Source: Marinomonas phaeophyticola | GTDB lineage: Bacteria > Pseudomonadota > Gammaproteobacteria > Pseudomonadales > Marinomonadaceae | DNA: 64,000 nucleotides | Assembly (NCBI RefSeq): GCF_026966905.1 | Contig: NZ_JAPUBN010000018.1 | Location: 124,001-188,000 of the forward strand | Direction: 5' to 3' | In this document: positions 9,184 through 18,657 of the stretch, one piece after another | Layout: each line of letters begins with the position of its first letter | How positions within the stretch are numbered: position 1 is the stretch's first letter | Program-made: the position numbers and the translations under genes | The notes under the pieces: generated by a model | What the model was told of the DNA's origin: nothing | What the model saw: the letters and a program-made list of their open reading frames with translations, nothing else | The model's database searches: none

Positions 9184-9287
9184 CTAGTCACATCAGACCT
9201 ACAAAAAATGTAAGGCGAACTCATCCCCAACTGCGACGATAACTCCAATTGGCGATAATAATAAAAATAGATATTGAGGAAAAATAG

Positions 9288-10325
9288 ATGCCTAATAAAT
9301 TACTAAACAAGCTACTTCTTACAAGTACAGTTCTGATGGGAGCCACTATGGTTCAAGCCGCTGACTGTGATCATCGCGGTGTTTTAGATGAAAAGTTTTG
9401 TGATGAGAATATGGATTTAGTCGCTGACACACCAAAAGATTCCAGTAAATGGAGAGACCCAAGTACCTTAGTATTTACTTATACTCCCGTTGAAGATCCT
9501 GCTGTCTATAAAGATGCATTTAGCGATTTTCAGAAATACCTAAGTGAGGCAACCGGTAAAAAAGTTGTCTATTACACTGTCCATTCAAATGCAGCGGAAG
9601 TTGAAGCCCTTCGTTCTGGTAGATTACACATTGCTGGCTTTTCAACAGGCCCAACAGGCTATGCCGTAAACTTAGGTGGATTAGTACCGATTGCCGTCAA
9701 GGGTACAGCAGAATCTTTCCAAGGCTATAATCTAATTACCATTGCTCGCGCTGACAGCGCCATCCATGAAATGAATGACCTGAAAGGAAAAGTAGTCGCC
9801 CACACTTCGGCGTCCTCAAATTCAGGGAATTTAGCCCCTCGCGCATTGTTTCCTGCTTTAGGCATCACTCCAGATGAAGATTACAAAGTAAAGTATTCTG
9901 GTAAGCATGATCAATCCATTATGGGTGTTCTTTCTGGAGACTATGATGCGGCGCCAGTGGCATCCGATGTCTACAAGCGTATGGTGTCAGCCGGTCGTGT
10001 TAATGAATCCGACTTCCGTATTATTTATACGAGTCCTCGCTTCCCAACCTCTTCATTTGGCTATGCCCATGATTTGCATCCAGATCTTGTTGCTAAAATC
10101 AAACAGGCCTTCTCAGATTTCCGCTTCCCTGAAGAAATGCAAAAAACCTTTGGTGGCGCCGATCGCTTTTATCCAGTTACTTATAAAGAAGACTGGAAAG
10201 TCATTCGAGATATTGCTCATGCATCCGGTACAGCCTACACAAAAACAGGTCTTAAACGTTTAGCAGAAGCGGATGCCGCGAAAGCCGCGAAAAAGCGAGC
10301 AAAAGAAGCCGCGGCAGCAAACTAA
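9288..10325 (+). CDS. phnD: Phosphate/phosphite/phosphonate ABC transporter, periplasmic binding protein (PhnD family)
   Basis: Periplasmic substrate-binding protein of a phosphonate-type ABC importer. A signal peptide is clear (MPNKLLNKLL through VQA, cleavage near residue 24). The mature domain (about 50-325) shows the PhnD pattern, including TYTPVEDPAVYKDAF, SGRLHIAGFSTGP and HTSASSNSGNLAPRALF. An Ala/Lys-rich tail (about 325-345) follows the folded domain and is unusual. GAGGA lies upstream of the ATG. It is first in an operon with phnC and two phnE genes behind a sigma-54 promoter. No C-P lyase, phosphonatase or phosphite dehydrogenase gene is in the window, so the ligand (phosphonate, phosphite, aminoethylphosphonate or a non-phosphorus compound) is open. 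Confidence 0.88.
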   Translation: MPNKLLNKLLLTSTVLMGATMVQAADCDHRGVLDEKFCDENMDLVADTPKDSSKWRDPSTLVFTYTPVEDPAVYKDAFSDFQKYLSEATGKKVVYYTVHSNAAEVEALRSGRLHIAGFSTGPTGYAVNLGGLVPIAVKGTAESFQGYNLITIARADSAIHEMNDLKGKVVAHTSASSNSGNLAPRALFPALGITPDEDYKVKYSGKHDQSIMGVLSGDYDAAPVASDVYKRMVSAGRVNESDFRIIYTSPRFPTSSFGYAHDLHPDLVAKIKQAFSDFRFPEEMQKTFGGADRFYPVTYKEDWKVIRDIAHASGTAYTKTGLKRLAEADAAKAAKKRAKEAAAAN

Positions 10326-10424
10326 GTTTCATTCTTAAAACAACCATTCATTTATAGACTCACAACCACCTGCGACCTGACTCGTTTAGGCCGCAGGCAT
10401 CTCTTTGCTTGTAGGAAATCGACT

Positions 10425-11210
10425 ATGCCCTCACACAATGCCGCTCAAACAAACCCTAGCTTGCTAGCAATTAAAGGTTTAAAAAAAGAATATACCGCTG
10501 GCAACCCTATTCTTAAGGGAATCGACATTAATATTAACGAACCCGGAATTATCGCTATCATCGGCCCTTCTGGTACAGGTAAAAGCACACTTCTACGCTG
10601 TATTAACCGCTTAATTGATCCAACAGCGGGACAAATCATATTTAATGACGCCGATCTTTGCCAGGCAAAAGGCAGCCAACTCAGAAAATTACGTCGCCAA
10701 GTTGGTATGGTTTTTCAAGAATACAATTTAGTCGAACGTTTAACCGTTATTGAAAATGTGCTCACTGGACGCTTAGGCTATATGTCCGCCTGGAACGCTT
10801 GGCGTCGTAACTTTAGCCAAGAGAACATTAACACCGCCTTTAATCTACTAGAGTCCGTTGGGTTAACTGAACATGCCAAAAAACGAGCGGACAGTTTATC
10901 TGGTGGCCAACGTCAACGTGTCGGTATCGCCAGAGCGGTAATGCAAGATCCAAAAATATTGCTCGCAGATGAACCAACATCATCGCTTGATCCCAAAACC
11001 GCTGTTGAGATAATGGAACTCTTAGAACGTTTTTCTGCAGAAAAAAACATTCCCGCATTAGTCAACATTCATGATGTGAAACTAGCAAGCCGCTTTGCGA
11101 AACGCATGATAGGTATGAGTAATGGCGTCGTTGTGTATGACGGCCCACCAGAAGGCATCACTGATGAGCATCTTAAAACCATTTATGGAGGTGAATCATG
11201 GTTAGTATAG
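10425..11210 (+). CDS. phnC: Phosphonate-type ABC transporter ATP-binding protein PhnC
   Basis: Cytoplasmic ATPase driving the importer. Walker A is GPSGTGKST, the Q-loop region reads [15 protein letters not shown] (a PhnC hallmark), the signature is [14 protein letters not shown] and Walker B is [13 protein letters not shown]. The 261-residue length is typical. AGGA lies eight bases before the ATG. The stop codon lies inside the start of the next gene (13-base overlap), so phnC and the first permease are coupled. Confidence 0.93.
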   Translation: MPSHNAAQTNPSLLAIKGLKKEYTAGNPILKGIDININEPGIIAIIGPSGTGKSTLLRCINRLIDPTAGQIIFNDADLCQAKGSQLRKLRRQVGMVFQEYNLVERLTVIENVLTGRLGYMSAWNAWRRNFSQENINTAFNLLESVGLTEHAKKRADSLSGGQRQRVGIARAVMQDPKILLADEPTSSLDPKTAVEIMELLERFSAEKNIPALVNIHDVKLASRFAKRMIGMSNGVVVYDGPPEGITDEHLKTIYGGESWLV

Positions 11211-11992
11211 ATCCTCAAAAAAACCATGAAAATCCATTTAAGTTTAATTGGTTTTCAGCCGCGATCTGGACATTAATTGTTGGCTACGTTGTATATTCTT
11301 TCAATGCGATGGGGCTAACTTGGGAACGCTTTGCCGAAGGCTTAGGTCATGCGGATAAACTCATGGGCCGCATGTTTCCACCCAATTTTGAGCGTTGGGA
11401 ACTGTTACTCAGCGGTCTCGCTGAAAGCTTAGAAATTGCAATCATTGCGAGCTTTGTGGGCATTATCCTCTCTTTGTTCTTAGGTTTGTTTGCCGCTAGG
11501 AACCTTATGCCAAACTGGATAAGTATTCCCATTCGAGGTTTGATCGCCTTATGCCGTACTTTTCATCCGGTAATCATCGCCATCCTATTCGTCAAGAGCG
11601 TGGGCTTTGGTGCGTTAGCCGGTATTTTAACCTTGATTGTCGCTTCTATTGGCTTTATCGCCAAGCTCTTTGCCGAAGCCATTGAGGAAATTTCACTCAA
11701 ACAAATTGAAGCGATTAGAGCCACTGGCGCCAGCTTTATTAGTGTCATTATTTTCTCAGTAATGCCCCAAGTGTTCTCGCGCTTTATTGGTTTCTCAGTG
11801 TATCAGTTAGATTCAAACCTTCGTAACTCAACCATGGTTGGTATTGTTGGCGCCGGTGGCCTTGGTGGAACCTTATTCTCAGCGTTCCAACGCTTTGATT
11901 ACGACTTCGTTGCCGCCATCCTCATCACCATTATTTCGATCATTATGATTGGTGAGTATTTATCTAATATCGTTCGACGCATTTTCAAATAA
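11198..11992 (+). CDS. phnE: Phosphonate-type ABC transporter permease PhnE (first copy)
   Basis: Inner-membrane channel subunit of 264 residues with about six membrane segments. The permease EAA-type loop is visible as [20 protein letters not shown], and [13 protein letters not shown] near the C-terminus is characteristic of PhnE. GGAGGTGAATC precedes the ATG and lies within the end of phnC. It is followed 21 bases later by a second, different phnE, so the channel is probably a heterodimer. Confidence 0.92.
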   Translation: MVSIDPQKNHENPFKFNWFSAAIWTLIVGYVVYSFNAMGLTWERFAEGLGHADKLMGRMFPPNFERWELLLSGLAESLEIAIIASFVGIILSLFLGLFAARNLMPNWISIPIRGLIALCRTFHPVIIAILFVKSVGFGALAGILTLIVASIGFIAKLFAEAIEEISLKQIEAIRATGASFISVIIFSVMPQVFSRFIGFSVYQLDSNLRNSTMVGIVGAGGLGGTLFSAFQRFDYDFVAAILITIISIIMIGEYLSNIVRRIFK

Positions 11993-12013
11993 TTCGGTCT
12001 AGGAGAATATGTA

Positions 12014-12811
12014 ATGACAACAATAGATCACCATTGGCAGCGTTTTACGTTAAAACAAAAGCTGTCACGTTATGCCGTTTACCTCGTTCTTATTATGGCG
12101 ATGGTGCAATCAATACAATCTGTCGAGGTAATCCCAGAATTCTTCTATGATGCACCGGAACAAATGGCGGACATGTTTAACCGCATGTGGCCCATTGATT
12201 TCGCTTACTATCAAGTAGCCGTTCATGATGCCATGATAGAAACCCTCAATATTGCTACCTTAGGGACTCTAGTAACGCTTATCTTTGCGGTTCCATTAGC
12301 ATTGATGAGCTCTCACAACATCTCTTCTTCCCGTTGGGGTCATTGGATAGCGAAGTTTTTCCTCGTATCATCCCGCTCTGTCAACTCTCTTGTATGGGCA
12401 CTGTTGTTTGTGTCCATTTTCGGGCCAGGGGTGATTGCCGGCGTGTTGGCCATTGCATTACGCTCTGTTGGCTTTGTGGGCAAGTTATTAGGAGAGGCAA
12501 TAGACGAAGTTCATATGGGTTCAATAGAAGCCTTGAAAGCCACAGGTGCTTCGTGGATGTCTATTTTATTAAAGGGATACTGGCCACAGGTCTTACCCGC
12601 CTTTTTTAGCATCATTCTGTTCCGTTGGGACATTAATGTACGTGAGTCTGCCGTTTTAGGCTTGGTTGGTGCCGGTGGTATTGGTGTGGTACTCAGTGAT
12701 TCAATGAATTTGTTTGAATGGCAACAAGTGTCTATTGCGTTACTGGCCATTTTTGCGGTGGTTATTGTTGCAGAAATCGTGGTGGTACAAATTCGTAAGC
12801 GCTTAATCTAA
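12014..12811 (+). CDS. phnE: Phosphonate-type ABC transporter permease PhnE (second copy)
   Basis: Second channel subunit (265 residues, about six membrane segments). The loop EAIDEVHMGSIEALKATGAS and the C-terminal VLGLVGAGGIGVVL parallel the first copy, and the two proteins are diverged paralogues. AGGAG lies eight bases before the ATG. A strong terminator follows within 25 bases, ending the operon. Confidence 0.92.
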   Translation: MTTIDHHWQRFTLKQKLSRYAVYLVLIMAMVQSIQSVEVIPEFFYDAPEQMADMFNRMWPIDFAYYQVAVHDAMIETLNIATLGTLVTLIFAVPLALMSSHNISSSRWGHWIAKFFLVSSRSVNSLVWALLFVSIFGPGVIAGVLAIALRSVGFVGKLLGEAIDEVHMGSIEALKATGASWMSILLKGYWPQVLPAFFSIILFRWDINVRESAVLGLVGAGGIGVVLSDSMNLFEWQQVSIALLAIFAVVIVAEIVVVQIRKRLI

Positions 12812-12833
12812 TCCTCTCATGTCATCATTTCAT

Positions 12834-12881
12834 GGATAAAAGGGCTACTGAAAAACATCACCAGCCCTTTTATCCTTTTTT
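12834..12881 (+). terminator. Rho-independent terminator of the phn operon
   Basis: Perfect 13-base arms GGATAAAAGGGCT (12834-12846) and AGCCCTTTTATCC (12863-12875) are followed by TTTTTT. It is one of the strongest terminators in the window and sits between phnE and the convergent tetR gene. Confidence 0.9.
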
Positions 12882-12883
12882 AT

Positions 12884-13479
12884 TTACTGAACACTCTCTA
12901 ACAGGGCGACTTGTGGCAGCGTGTCCCACGGCAGCCAAGGCAAGCCCAGCTTTAGACTTGCCAACATCTGCGCTTTCGTAGTTTGATGATAACCATAAAC
13001 CCGTATCCCAAAAATATGCATCATCAGGCTAGTGGCTTTAATTTTGGCCTCTTCCGTTGAGTACTCTCTTTCAAGAAAGTGGGCATATACCCCTTCAATA
13101 TCACGCAAATGCCCAATCGCATGCGCCTGCAAATCAGGTGTACCACTGAGCTCTAACTGACTTTTCACGAGAAAACAGCTGCAGTAATCTTTTTGGAACG
13201 CATCATCAACAAAACCAGCTAAAATAAGACAGATACTTTCTCCTATCGAATCCGCGCCTTCCATTAAAGAAGTCGCTTTGGAAATTGATTGCTGAGCGTA
13301 GTAATTTAAAGACTCTTTAAACAAACCTTCTTTATTTCCGAACGCGAGATAGATGCTCCCTGGCTTTAATCCGGTTTTTTCAAAGATGACTTGCATTGAC
13401 GTTGCGTTATATCCCAAACGCCAAAAAGCGTCAGAACTATTCTTTAATACTTGTTTTTTTCAAACTGAGCCCTAGCCAT
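12884..13479 (-). pseudogene. TetR/AcrR family regulator, frameshifted at a T7 homopolymer
   Basis: DNA-binding repressor family. The open frame ends at 12884 and begins only at 13417 within the helix-turn-helix (GYNATSMQVIFEKTGLKPGS). Upstream in another frame, an ATG at 13479 encodes MARAQFEK, the expected start of this TetR subfamily. The break is at the seven-T run 13454-13460 (A7 on the coding strand). With eight bases there, one frame of 198 residues runs through, continuing QVLKNSSDAFWRLGYN. The remaining ligand-binding half is intact. It is divergent from a peroxiredoxin gene, its probable target. It may be a real frameshift or a base-calling error. Confidence 0.82.
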
Positions 13480-13564
13480 GCGCCTACCTTAGCCTCACAA
13501 GTGAATCACATTATTTGCTTTATCGGCCTAACTATAGCGATATTAAGGAAAAACTACAATTTAG

Positions 13565-13604
13565 TTGAATGATTGTTCAAATTTTGCTTGAATGAACATA
13601 CAAG
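13565..13604. promoter_or_regulatory. Repeated TTGAATGA motifs before the peroxiredoxin gene
   Basis: TTGAATGA occurs at 13565-13572 and 13588-13595. Each begins a 16-base element, TTGAATGATTGTTCAA and TTGAATGAACATACAA, and the first is partly palindromic (TTGAA-N6-TTCAA). The spacing of 23 bases and location between divergent tetR and peroxiredoxin genes suggest a tandem operator for the TetR protein. Confidence 0.4.
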
Positions 13605-13629
13605 TTAATTTTTAAACAAGGTTTTTACT

Positions 13630-14277
13630 ATGTCTTTACAAGAAAAAATTGCCGATTATAAAGAAGCATTCAAACAAAAAGCGCCAGAAAATGTTCAGGA
13701 ACTGATGAAATTAGCCACTCAAACACTGGCAGACTCTGGTATCGAAAGTACCTCACCAAAAGTATCAGAAGTATTACCTGCATTCTCCTTACCCAATCAA
13801 AAAGGAGAGACCGTTAGTTTGGAAGACTTGTTGGCATCAGGCCCCGTTATCATCACATTCTATCGTGGTGGTTGGTGCCCATACTGTAACTTCGAATTAC
13901 AAGCTTATCAAAAAGAGTTAGCGAACATCAAAGCTCAAGGCGCGACTCTTATTGCGATTACACCAGAGTTACCAGATGCCTCTTTATCAACAACAGAGAA
14001 GAACGCACTTGAATTTGAAGTCTTATCCGATGTGAATTCAGAATATGCAAAAAGCCTAGGATTGGTATTTTCATTGCCAGAAGAGCTACGTTCAATATAC
14101 TTGTCCTTTGGTATCGACGTAGAAAAACACAATGGTGAAGGTCAATTTGATTTGCCACTAGCGGCCACCTTTGTTGTTGCTAAAGATGGAACCATTGCCA
14201 GTGCTTTTGTTGATGCGGATTACACGGCACGTCAAGAGCCAAGTGAACTAATCAATACGCTTAAAGCGCTTGCATAG
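13630..14277 (+). CDS. AhpC/TSA-type peroxiredoxin-like protein
   Basis: Thioredoxin-fold protein of 215 residues, predicted to reduce peroxides in the cytoplasm. An N-terminal helical extension (1-50) precedes the thioredoxin-like domain. The active-site motif is GGWCPYCNFELQAYQ, with both cysteines of a CxxC present, as in the PRX-like2 and atypical AhpC groups rather than classical 2-Cys AhpC. It stands alone between a divergent TetR gene and a terminator, so TetR control, possibly by a thiol- or quinone-reactive compound, is likely. Confidence 0.85.
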   Translation: MSLQEKIADYKEAFKQKAPENVQELMKLATQTLADSGIESTSPKVSEVLPAFSLPNQKGETVSLEDLLASGPVIITFYRGGWCPYCNFELQAYQKELANIKAQGATLIAITPELPDASLSTTEKNALEFEVLSDVNSEYAKSLGLVFSLPEELRSIYLSFGIDVEKHNGEGQFDLPLAATFVVAKDGTIASAFVDADYTARQEPSELINTLKALA

Positions 14278-14326
14278 AACACAGATTACTGCCTGCCTAT
14301 ATTTCTCCCAAGATTAACTAAGCAGC

Positions 14327-14363
14327 AAAGCCTCTCAACTAACCTAGTAGAGAGGCTTTTTTA
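14327..14363 (+). terminator. Rho-independent terminator after the peroxiredoxin gene
   Basis: AAAGCCTCTC (14327-14336) pairs with GAGAGGCTTT (14350-14359), with further T residues to 14362. It ends the single-gene transcript. Confidence 0.85.
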
Positions 14364-14396
14364 TTGGTAACTATCTCCCTTTACAGCAACAATCTA

Positions 14397-15200
14397 TTAT
14401 TGTCCTAGCAAATAATCCGCTAGTTCAGCAAAACCGTAACCACCAGAAAGAGAGGTGATCATCGCTGGACGATGCACCATAGAATCTAAATGTTGAGAAA
14501 TATTCGCCACCCCAATACTCAAGGGAAATTTCGCAAACATACTTTCATCGTTCGGTGCATCACCGACATACATAACACTGTCTTGGAATTCGTCTTCCGT
14601 CAAACCGTAGTGTTCAGTCAGCACTCTATGTGCCATTGCATATTTGTCGTATTGACCCTGCCAAATATTGACATGAATAGAACTCGCTTTTGCCTGAACA
14701 CCCAGTGAATGTAAACGTGTTAACAGTTGATCTCGTGCGGTGACCTCTTTAGGAATGACGTCCTGAGCATAATCGACCGCCACATCGGTTAATCGATAGG
14801 CTTGGTCTTGAGCAAGTTTTAACATCGGAAAATCTTTCAATACTTCATTTACAGTATGCAAAAGATGAATTTTATTGGTCTGCATTTGCTCCGGGTCATC
14901 CCAGTAACGATACCTTAATCGACCATCCTGCTCTTTACTTAAAAAGCAGGCACCGCCCTCTGTAATGACGCCCGCAACAGGCCATAAACGGGCGATTAAA
15001 TCAGACCATCCCGCACATCCCCCCGTCACAGGAATAATCTTGTAACCCGCGCCCTGTAGTCGCCCTAACGCTTGAAAGGTTTTTGTCGGTAAACTAGATT
15101 CCCACGTAAGTGTGTCATCTATATCAGTCAGAATGTATTTCACCTTAGAAAACAACAAAGGGGACGCCGCACTCAACTGCGGCAGGCCAGTTTCATGCAT
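14397..15200 (-). CDS. HAD-superfamily (IIB) phosphatase
   Basis: Cytoplasmic phosphatase of the Cof/mannosyl-phosphoglycerate phosphatase type. Motif I is DIDDTLT near residue 25, motif II TGG in PVTGGCAGW, and motif IV GDAPNDESMF, all intact. The cap is of the IIB type. The start is placed at 15200, where ATGCATGA overlaps the stop of the DeoR gene; a start at 15224 would add eight residues. It is the last gene of the ugp cluster, so a glycerol phosphate or related sugar phosphate is a reasonable substrate, but specificity cannot be read from sequence. Confidence 0.85.
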   Translation of the reverse strand: MHETGLPQLSAASPLLFSKVKYILTDIDDTLTWESSLPTKTFQALGRLQGAGYKIIPVTGGCAGWSDLIARLWPVAGVITEGGACFLSKEQDGRLRYRYWDDPEQMQTNKIHLLHTVNEVLKDFPMLKLAQDQAYRLTDVAVDYAQDVIPKEVTARDQLLTRLHSLGVQAKASSIHVNIWQGQYDKYAMAHRVLTEHYGLTEDEFQDSVMYVGDAPNDESMFAKFPLSIGVANISQHLDSMVHRPAMITSLSGGYGFAELADYLLGQ

Positions 15201-15975
15201 TGTTACTAACAACGGAAGCCTCACTTACTTTTAAATGTACTTTATGTTCAGCCATTAGGGCCGATTGCTCAGGAGTAACGTAATCGGTGTACAATTTATC
15301 AAGATGAGAAAAGGCTTTCACTCTCGCCATCGCCTTACGACCCCATTTGAATTGATCGGCGACGAGCACAGTGCAACGGCTTGACTCAAGAATGACTCGG
15401 CTTAAAATCGCTTCGTCGGGATCAAAATCCAACAATCCAAGAGACATATCCAAACCACCGCAACCAATAATGCCGTAATCAAAATAGTATTGCCGTATGG
15501 ACTCTAACGCATCCGCACCAACAAGATCTCGATGCAAATGACGCAAACGTCCGCCAGTCATCTTCACACAAATATGTGGCGAGCCACTAAAAATGGCCGC
15601 CACCATGAGGTTATTCGTAAAGACTTGCAAATCCTTATGATGTATTAGCTCTTTTGCTACGTACTCTACTGTCGTACCAATTCCTAAGAACACGGAAGCG
15701 CCATCTGGAATATCACGAGCTAACATATGTGCGATCTTTTGTTTTGCCGTCCCATTTAAATACTGACGATTATCAAAAGGTAAGTTTTCAGCCGTCGACA
15801 TTTGTGTAATTCCGCCATGTTGCCGGCGAACAAGATGCAAATCAGCTAACTGATTCACATCTTTACGTATCGTCTGAGCCGAAACATCGAACTTATCGAC
15901 AAGTACTTCAATCGACAAATTATCAACCTGCTGCACCCAGTTTAATATTTGATTCTGACGCTCCGATAGGCTCAT
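15193..15975 (-). CDS. DeoR/GlpR family transcriptional regulator
   Basis: Repressor with an N-terminal DeoR helix-turn-helix (SIEVLVDKFDVSAQTIRKDV, about 22-41) and a C-terminal sugar-phosphate-binding DeoRC domain (FLGIGTTVEYVAKEL and YGIIGCGGLD). The 260-residue length is normal. Its position inside the ugp cluster, 16 bases downstream of ugpQ, points to control of this operon by glycerol 3-phosphate or another phosphorylated intermediate. A sequence matching a GlpR half-site lies upstream of ugpB at 21099. Confidence 0.9.
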   Translation of the reverse strand: MSLSERQNQILNWVQQVDNLSIEVLVDKFDVSAQTIRKDVNQLADLHLVRRQHGGITQMSTAENLPFDNRQYLNGTAKQKIAHMLARDIPDGASVFLGIGTTVEYVAKELIHHKDLQVFTNNLMVAAIFSGSPHICVKMTGGRLRHLHRDLVGADALESIRQYYFDYGIIGCGGLDMSLGLLDFDPDEAILSRVILESSRCTVLVADQFKWGRKAMARVKAFSHLDKLYTDYVTPEQSALMAEHKVHLKVSEASVVSNNA

Positions 15976-15990
15976 TTCGATTCCTATAAT

Positions 15991-16728
15991 TTAGTCGAGT
16001 ATTAATTCCTGCGTTAAAAACACATTAGGATCGTCCGTAATTATTGCATCCATGCCCCAATGCCAATGATCAGCAACCTGATCGATTGTATTAGCGGTAT
16101 AGCAAAGCAACTTATAACCCGCCGCCTTTACCGCTTTTGCTTGAGATTCTGTCAATAAAGAATAATCACAATGTAAGCTATACGCTTTTATGTAGGCTAA
16201 ATCTTCTTGCCAGGAATCCGGTATGGCTTCATATAATTGCGCTAAATGCCTCGTTGGGGACAATTGATAACACATTTCTAAGGCCGATTTATTAAAGCTT
16301 GAAATAATCAACTTTTCATTGTCTTGCCAATGCGTATCTAATTCAGCTAATACACCTGGGACAATTGCATCCACATTATCTTGATCGAATTTTATTTCTA
16401 GATTCAAGCCTAAGCCTAATGATTGAATATAAGTTAACGCTTCAACCAAAGTGGGGACTTTTTCACCAATAAACTCATCGCCGAACCAGCTACCCGCATC
16501 TAAACTTTGAATATAAGATAAGGTAGCCTGGGACGTTGTTCCTTCACCCGTAGTACAACGATCAAGCGTCTCATCATGGAAAATGACTAAGCCGTCATCC
16601 GCCACCAAGTACACATCAATTTCAACCCATTTAACACCGGCATCGGCCCCCGCTTTAATGGCTGCCAACGTATTTTCAGGTGCTAATAACGCCGCACCTC
16701 GATGACCAACGACCTTCACATCTAACAT
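15991..16728 (-). CDS. ugpQ: Glycerophosphodiester phosphodiesterase
   Basis: Hydrolyses glycerophosphodiesters to glycerol 3-phosphate and an alcohol. The TIM-barrel family motifs are present: GHRGAALLAPENT with the catalytic His, EIDVYLVADDGLVIFHDETL with metal-binding Glu/Asp and the second His, and LNLEIKFD. There is no signal peptide, so it acts in the cytoplasm on imported diesters. The 245-residue length fits UgpQ. It begins seven bases after ugpC, which it serves functionally. Confidence 0.93.
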   Translation of the reverse strand: MLDVKVVGHRGAALLAPENTLAAIKAGADAGVKWVEIDVYLVADDGLVIFHDETLDRCTTGEGTTSQATLSYIQSLDAGSWFGDEFIGEKVPTLVEALTYIQSLGLGLNLEIKFDQDNVDAIVPGVLAELDTHWQDNEKLIISSFNKSALEMCYQLSPTRHLAQLYEAIPDSWQEDLAYIKAYSLHCDYSLLTESQAKAVKAAGYKLLCYTANTIDQVADHWHWGMDAIITDDPNVFLTQELILD

Positions 16729-16735
16729 AATCTAC

Positions 16736-17806
16736 TCATAAACGTTGTTGAGTTGAGGCATCAAATAAATGCCACTTTGCAGACGGTGCTTTCAGTTTCA
16801 TCTGGCTTCCAAGCTCCGGGCTATGGGGACCTGAAAGACGTACTACCACAATGGTTTCAACGCCTTCTAAAGTTCCATAGATAAGCGTTTCCGCGCCTAA
16901 TGATTCCACAGCTTGCACTGTCAATATAAAATCGGCGTCCTCATTTGGCGCTGATTCAGGAAGGCATTCTAAATGTTCAGGACGAATTCCCCAAACAACA
17001 TTTTTATTGAATGACAGATCCGTTGCTAAACGAATATTCGCACCAATTGAAAGAACGCCATCCGCGACTTTTGCATCTAATAAGTTCATTGACGGAGAAC
17101 CAATAAAGGCGGCGACAAAAGGCGTCGCTGGGCGTTCATAAAGTTCTAGCGGTGTGCCTATTTGCTCAGCGTTCCCCTTATTAAGTACAACCAATCTATC
17201 CGCCAACGTCATGGCTTCCACTTGATCATGGGTTACATATAAAGTGGTTGTACCCAACTTGCGTTGTAATTGACGGATCTCTACACGCATTTGCACTCGT
17301 AACTTAGCGTCTAAATTAGACAGAGGTTCGTCAAATAAGAAGACTTGTGGATCACGCACCATAGCTCGTCCCATTGCGACACGTTGACGCTGCCCACCAG
17401 ATAACTGCTTCGGTTTACGATCTAATAACTCTTCTAAGCCCAGCATGTCTCCTACTGAGTTTACTTTTTTCAAGATAGTCGCTTTATCTACACCGCGATT
17501 TTTTAACCCATAAGCCATATTATTAAAAACCGTCATATGTGGGTATAAAGCGTAATTTTGAAAAACCATGGCAATATCACGATCTGCCGGTTCTTTCTTA
17601 TTCATCACAGTGCCGTTAATCGTAAGCTCACCAGAAGTAATGCTTTCCAGTCCCGCTACCATGCGTAATAAGGTGGATTTACCACAACCAGATGGACCAA
17701 CTAAAACAATAAACTCACCGTCTGCAATGTGCAGATCGACTGCAGGAATGGCATTAAAGCCATTTGGGTAGGTCTTTCCGACCTCTTTAAGAATTACCTC
17801 AGCCAT
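16736..17806 (-). CDS. ugpC: Glycerol-3-phosphate ABC transporter ATP-binding protein
   Basis: ATPase of the Ugp importer, 356 residues. Walker A is GPSGCGKST, signature [14 protein letters not shown], Walker [13 protein letters not shown], and a C-terminal MalK/UgpC-type OB regulatory domain spans about 240-356. It belongs to the CUT1/MalK group; the UgpC assignment comes from neighbours. It starts two bases after the ugpE stop. Confidence 0.92.
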   Translation of the reverse strand: MAEVILKEVGKTYPNGFNAIPAVDLHIADGEFIVLVGPSGCGKSTLLRMVAGLESITSGELTINGTVMNKKEPADRDIAMVFQNYALYPHMTVFNNMAYGLKNRGVDKATILKKVNSVGDMLGLEELLDRKPKQLSGGQRQRVAMGRAMVRDPQVFLFDEPLSNLDAKLRVQMRVEIRQLQRKLGTTTLYVTHDQVEAMTLADRLVVLNKGNAEQIGTPLELYERPATPFVAAFIGSPSMNLLDAKVADGVLSIGANIRLATDLSFNKNVVWGIRPEHLECLPESAPNEDADFILTVQAVESLGAETLIYGTLEGVETIVVVRLSGPHSPELGSQMKLKAPSAKWHLFDASTQQRL

Positions 17807-17808
17807 TT

Positions 17809-18657
17809 TTATTTCTCCGAATCCACTAAGCCTTTAACAAATAGTTTTTGCATACCTACTACCACAATAACGGGGGGCAGCATCGCTAACATCGTTGTTG
17901 CCATGACACTGTTCCATTCAATCGCCCCATCTGCGACGGATACCATTCGCTTGATACTCATCACCAAGGTGAAATAAGCATCGTCCGTTGTAATAAGCAA
18001 AGGCCATAGATACTGGTTCCAACCATAAATAAATAAGATTACAAACAGTGCAGCAATGTTAGTTCTCGACATAGGTAACAAAATGTCGAAGAAGAACCGC
18101 CAAGGGCCAGCACCATCAATACGCGCCGCTTCAACCAATTCACCAGGAATGGTAAGAAAACTTTGTCTAAATAAGAACGTCGCCGTTGCACTAGCAATTA
18201 GCGGTAATGCCAAGCCGGTGTAACTATTTAACAAACTTAAATCTGAAATGACCTGATAGGTCGGCATAATTCGCACTTCTACAGGCAACATCAAGGTCAT
18301 AAAAATGATCCAGAAGCAAAGAGAACGCATAGGAAAACGAAAAAAGACAATGGCGTAAGCGGAGATAATAGAGATAGCAATTTTCCCAAAAGCAATAGCA
18401 AGCGCCATAATCAAGGAGTTCATCATCATAAACCAAACAGGGACATCGACCCCATTACCCGCAGCACTAAATAGCACTTTACCCCATGTTTCGGCACCAT
18501 GGTCGCCAAACCATAAAGGAATAACACCCTGCACAAATGCTTCAGGTGTATGAGTTGACGCCACTAAAGCAATCCAAATTGGTAGGGCTACGGCGCATAC
18601 ACCTAACAATAATATAATGTGGCTGAGTACCGTCAGCCATGGACGATTTTCAATCAT
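17809..18657 (-). CDS. ugpE: Glycerol-3-phosphate ABC transporter permease
   Basis: CUT1-family permease with about six membrane segments and the EAA loop [20 protein letters not shown]. The 282-residue length matches UgpE. Its ATG shares a base with the stop of ugpA, giving tight coupling. It forms the membrane channel with UgpA. Confidence 0.92.
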   Translation of the reverse strand: MIENRPWLTVLSHIILLLGVCAVALPIWIALVASTHTPEAFVQGVIPLWFGDHGAETWGKVLFSAAGNGVDVPVWFMMMNSLIMALAIAFGKIAISIISAYAIVFFRFPMRSLCFWIIFMTLMLPVEVRIMPTYQVISDLSLLNSYTGLALPLIASATATFLFRQSFLTIPGELVEAARIDGAGPWRFFFDILLPMSRTNIAALFVILFIYGWNQYLWPLLITTDDAYFTLVMSIKRMVSVADGAIEWNSVMATTMLAMLPPVIVVVGMQKLFVKGLVDSEK

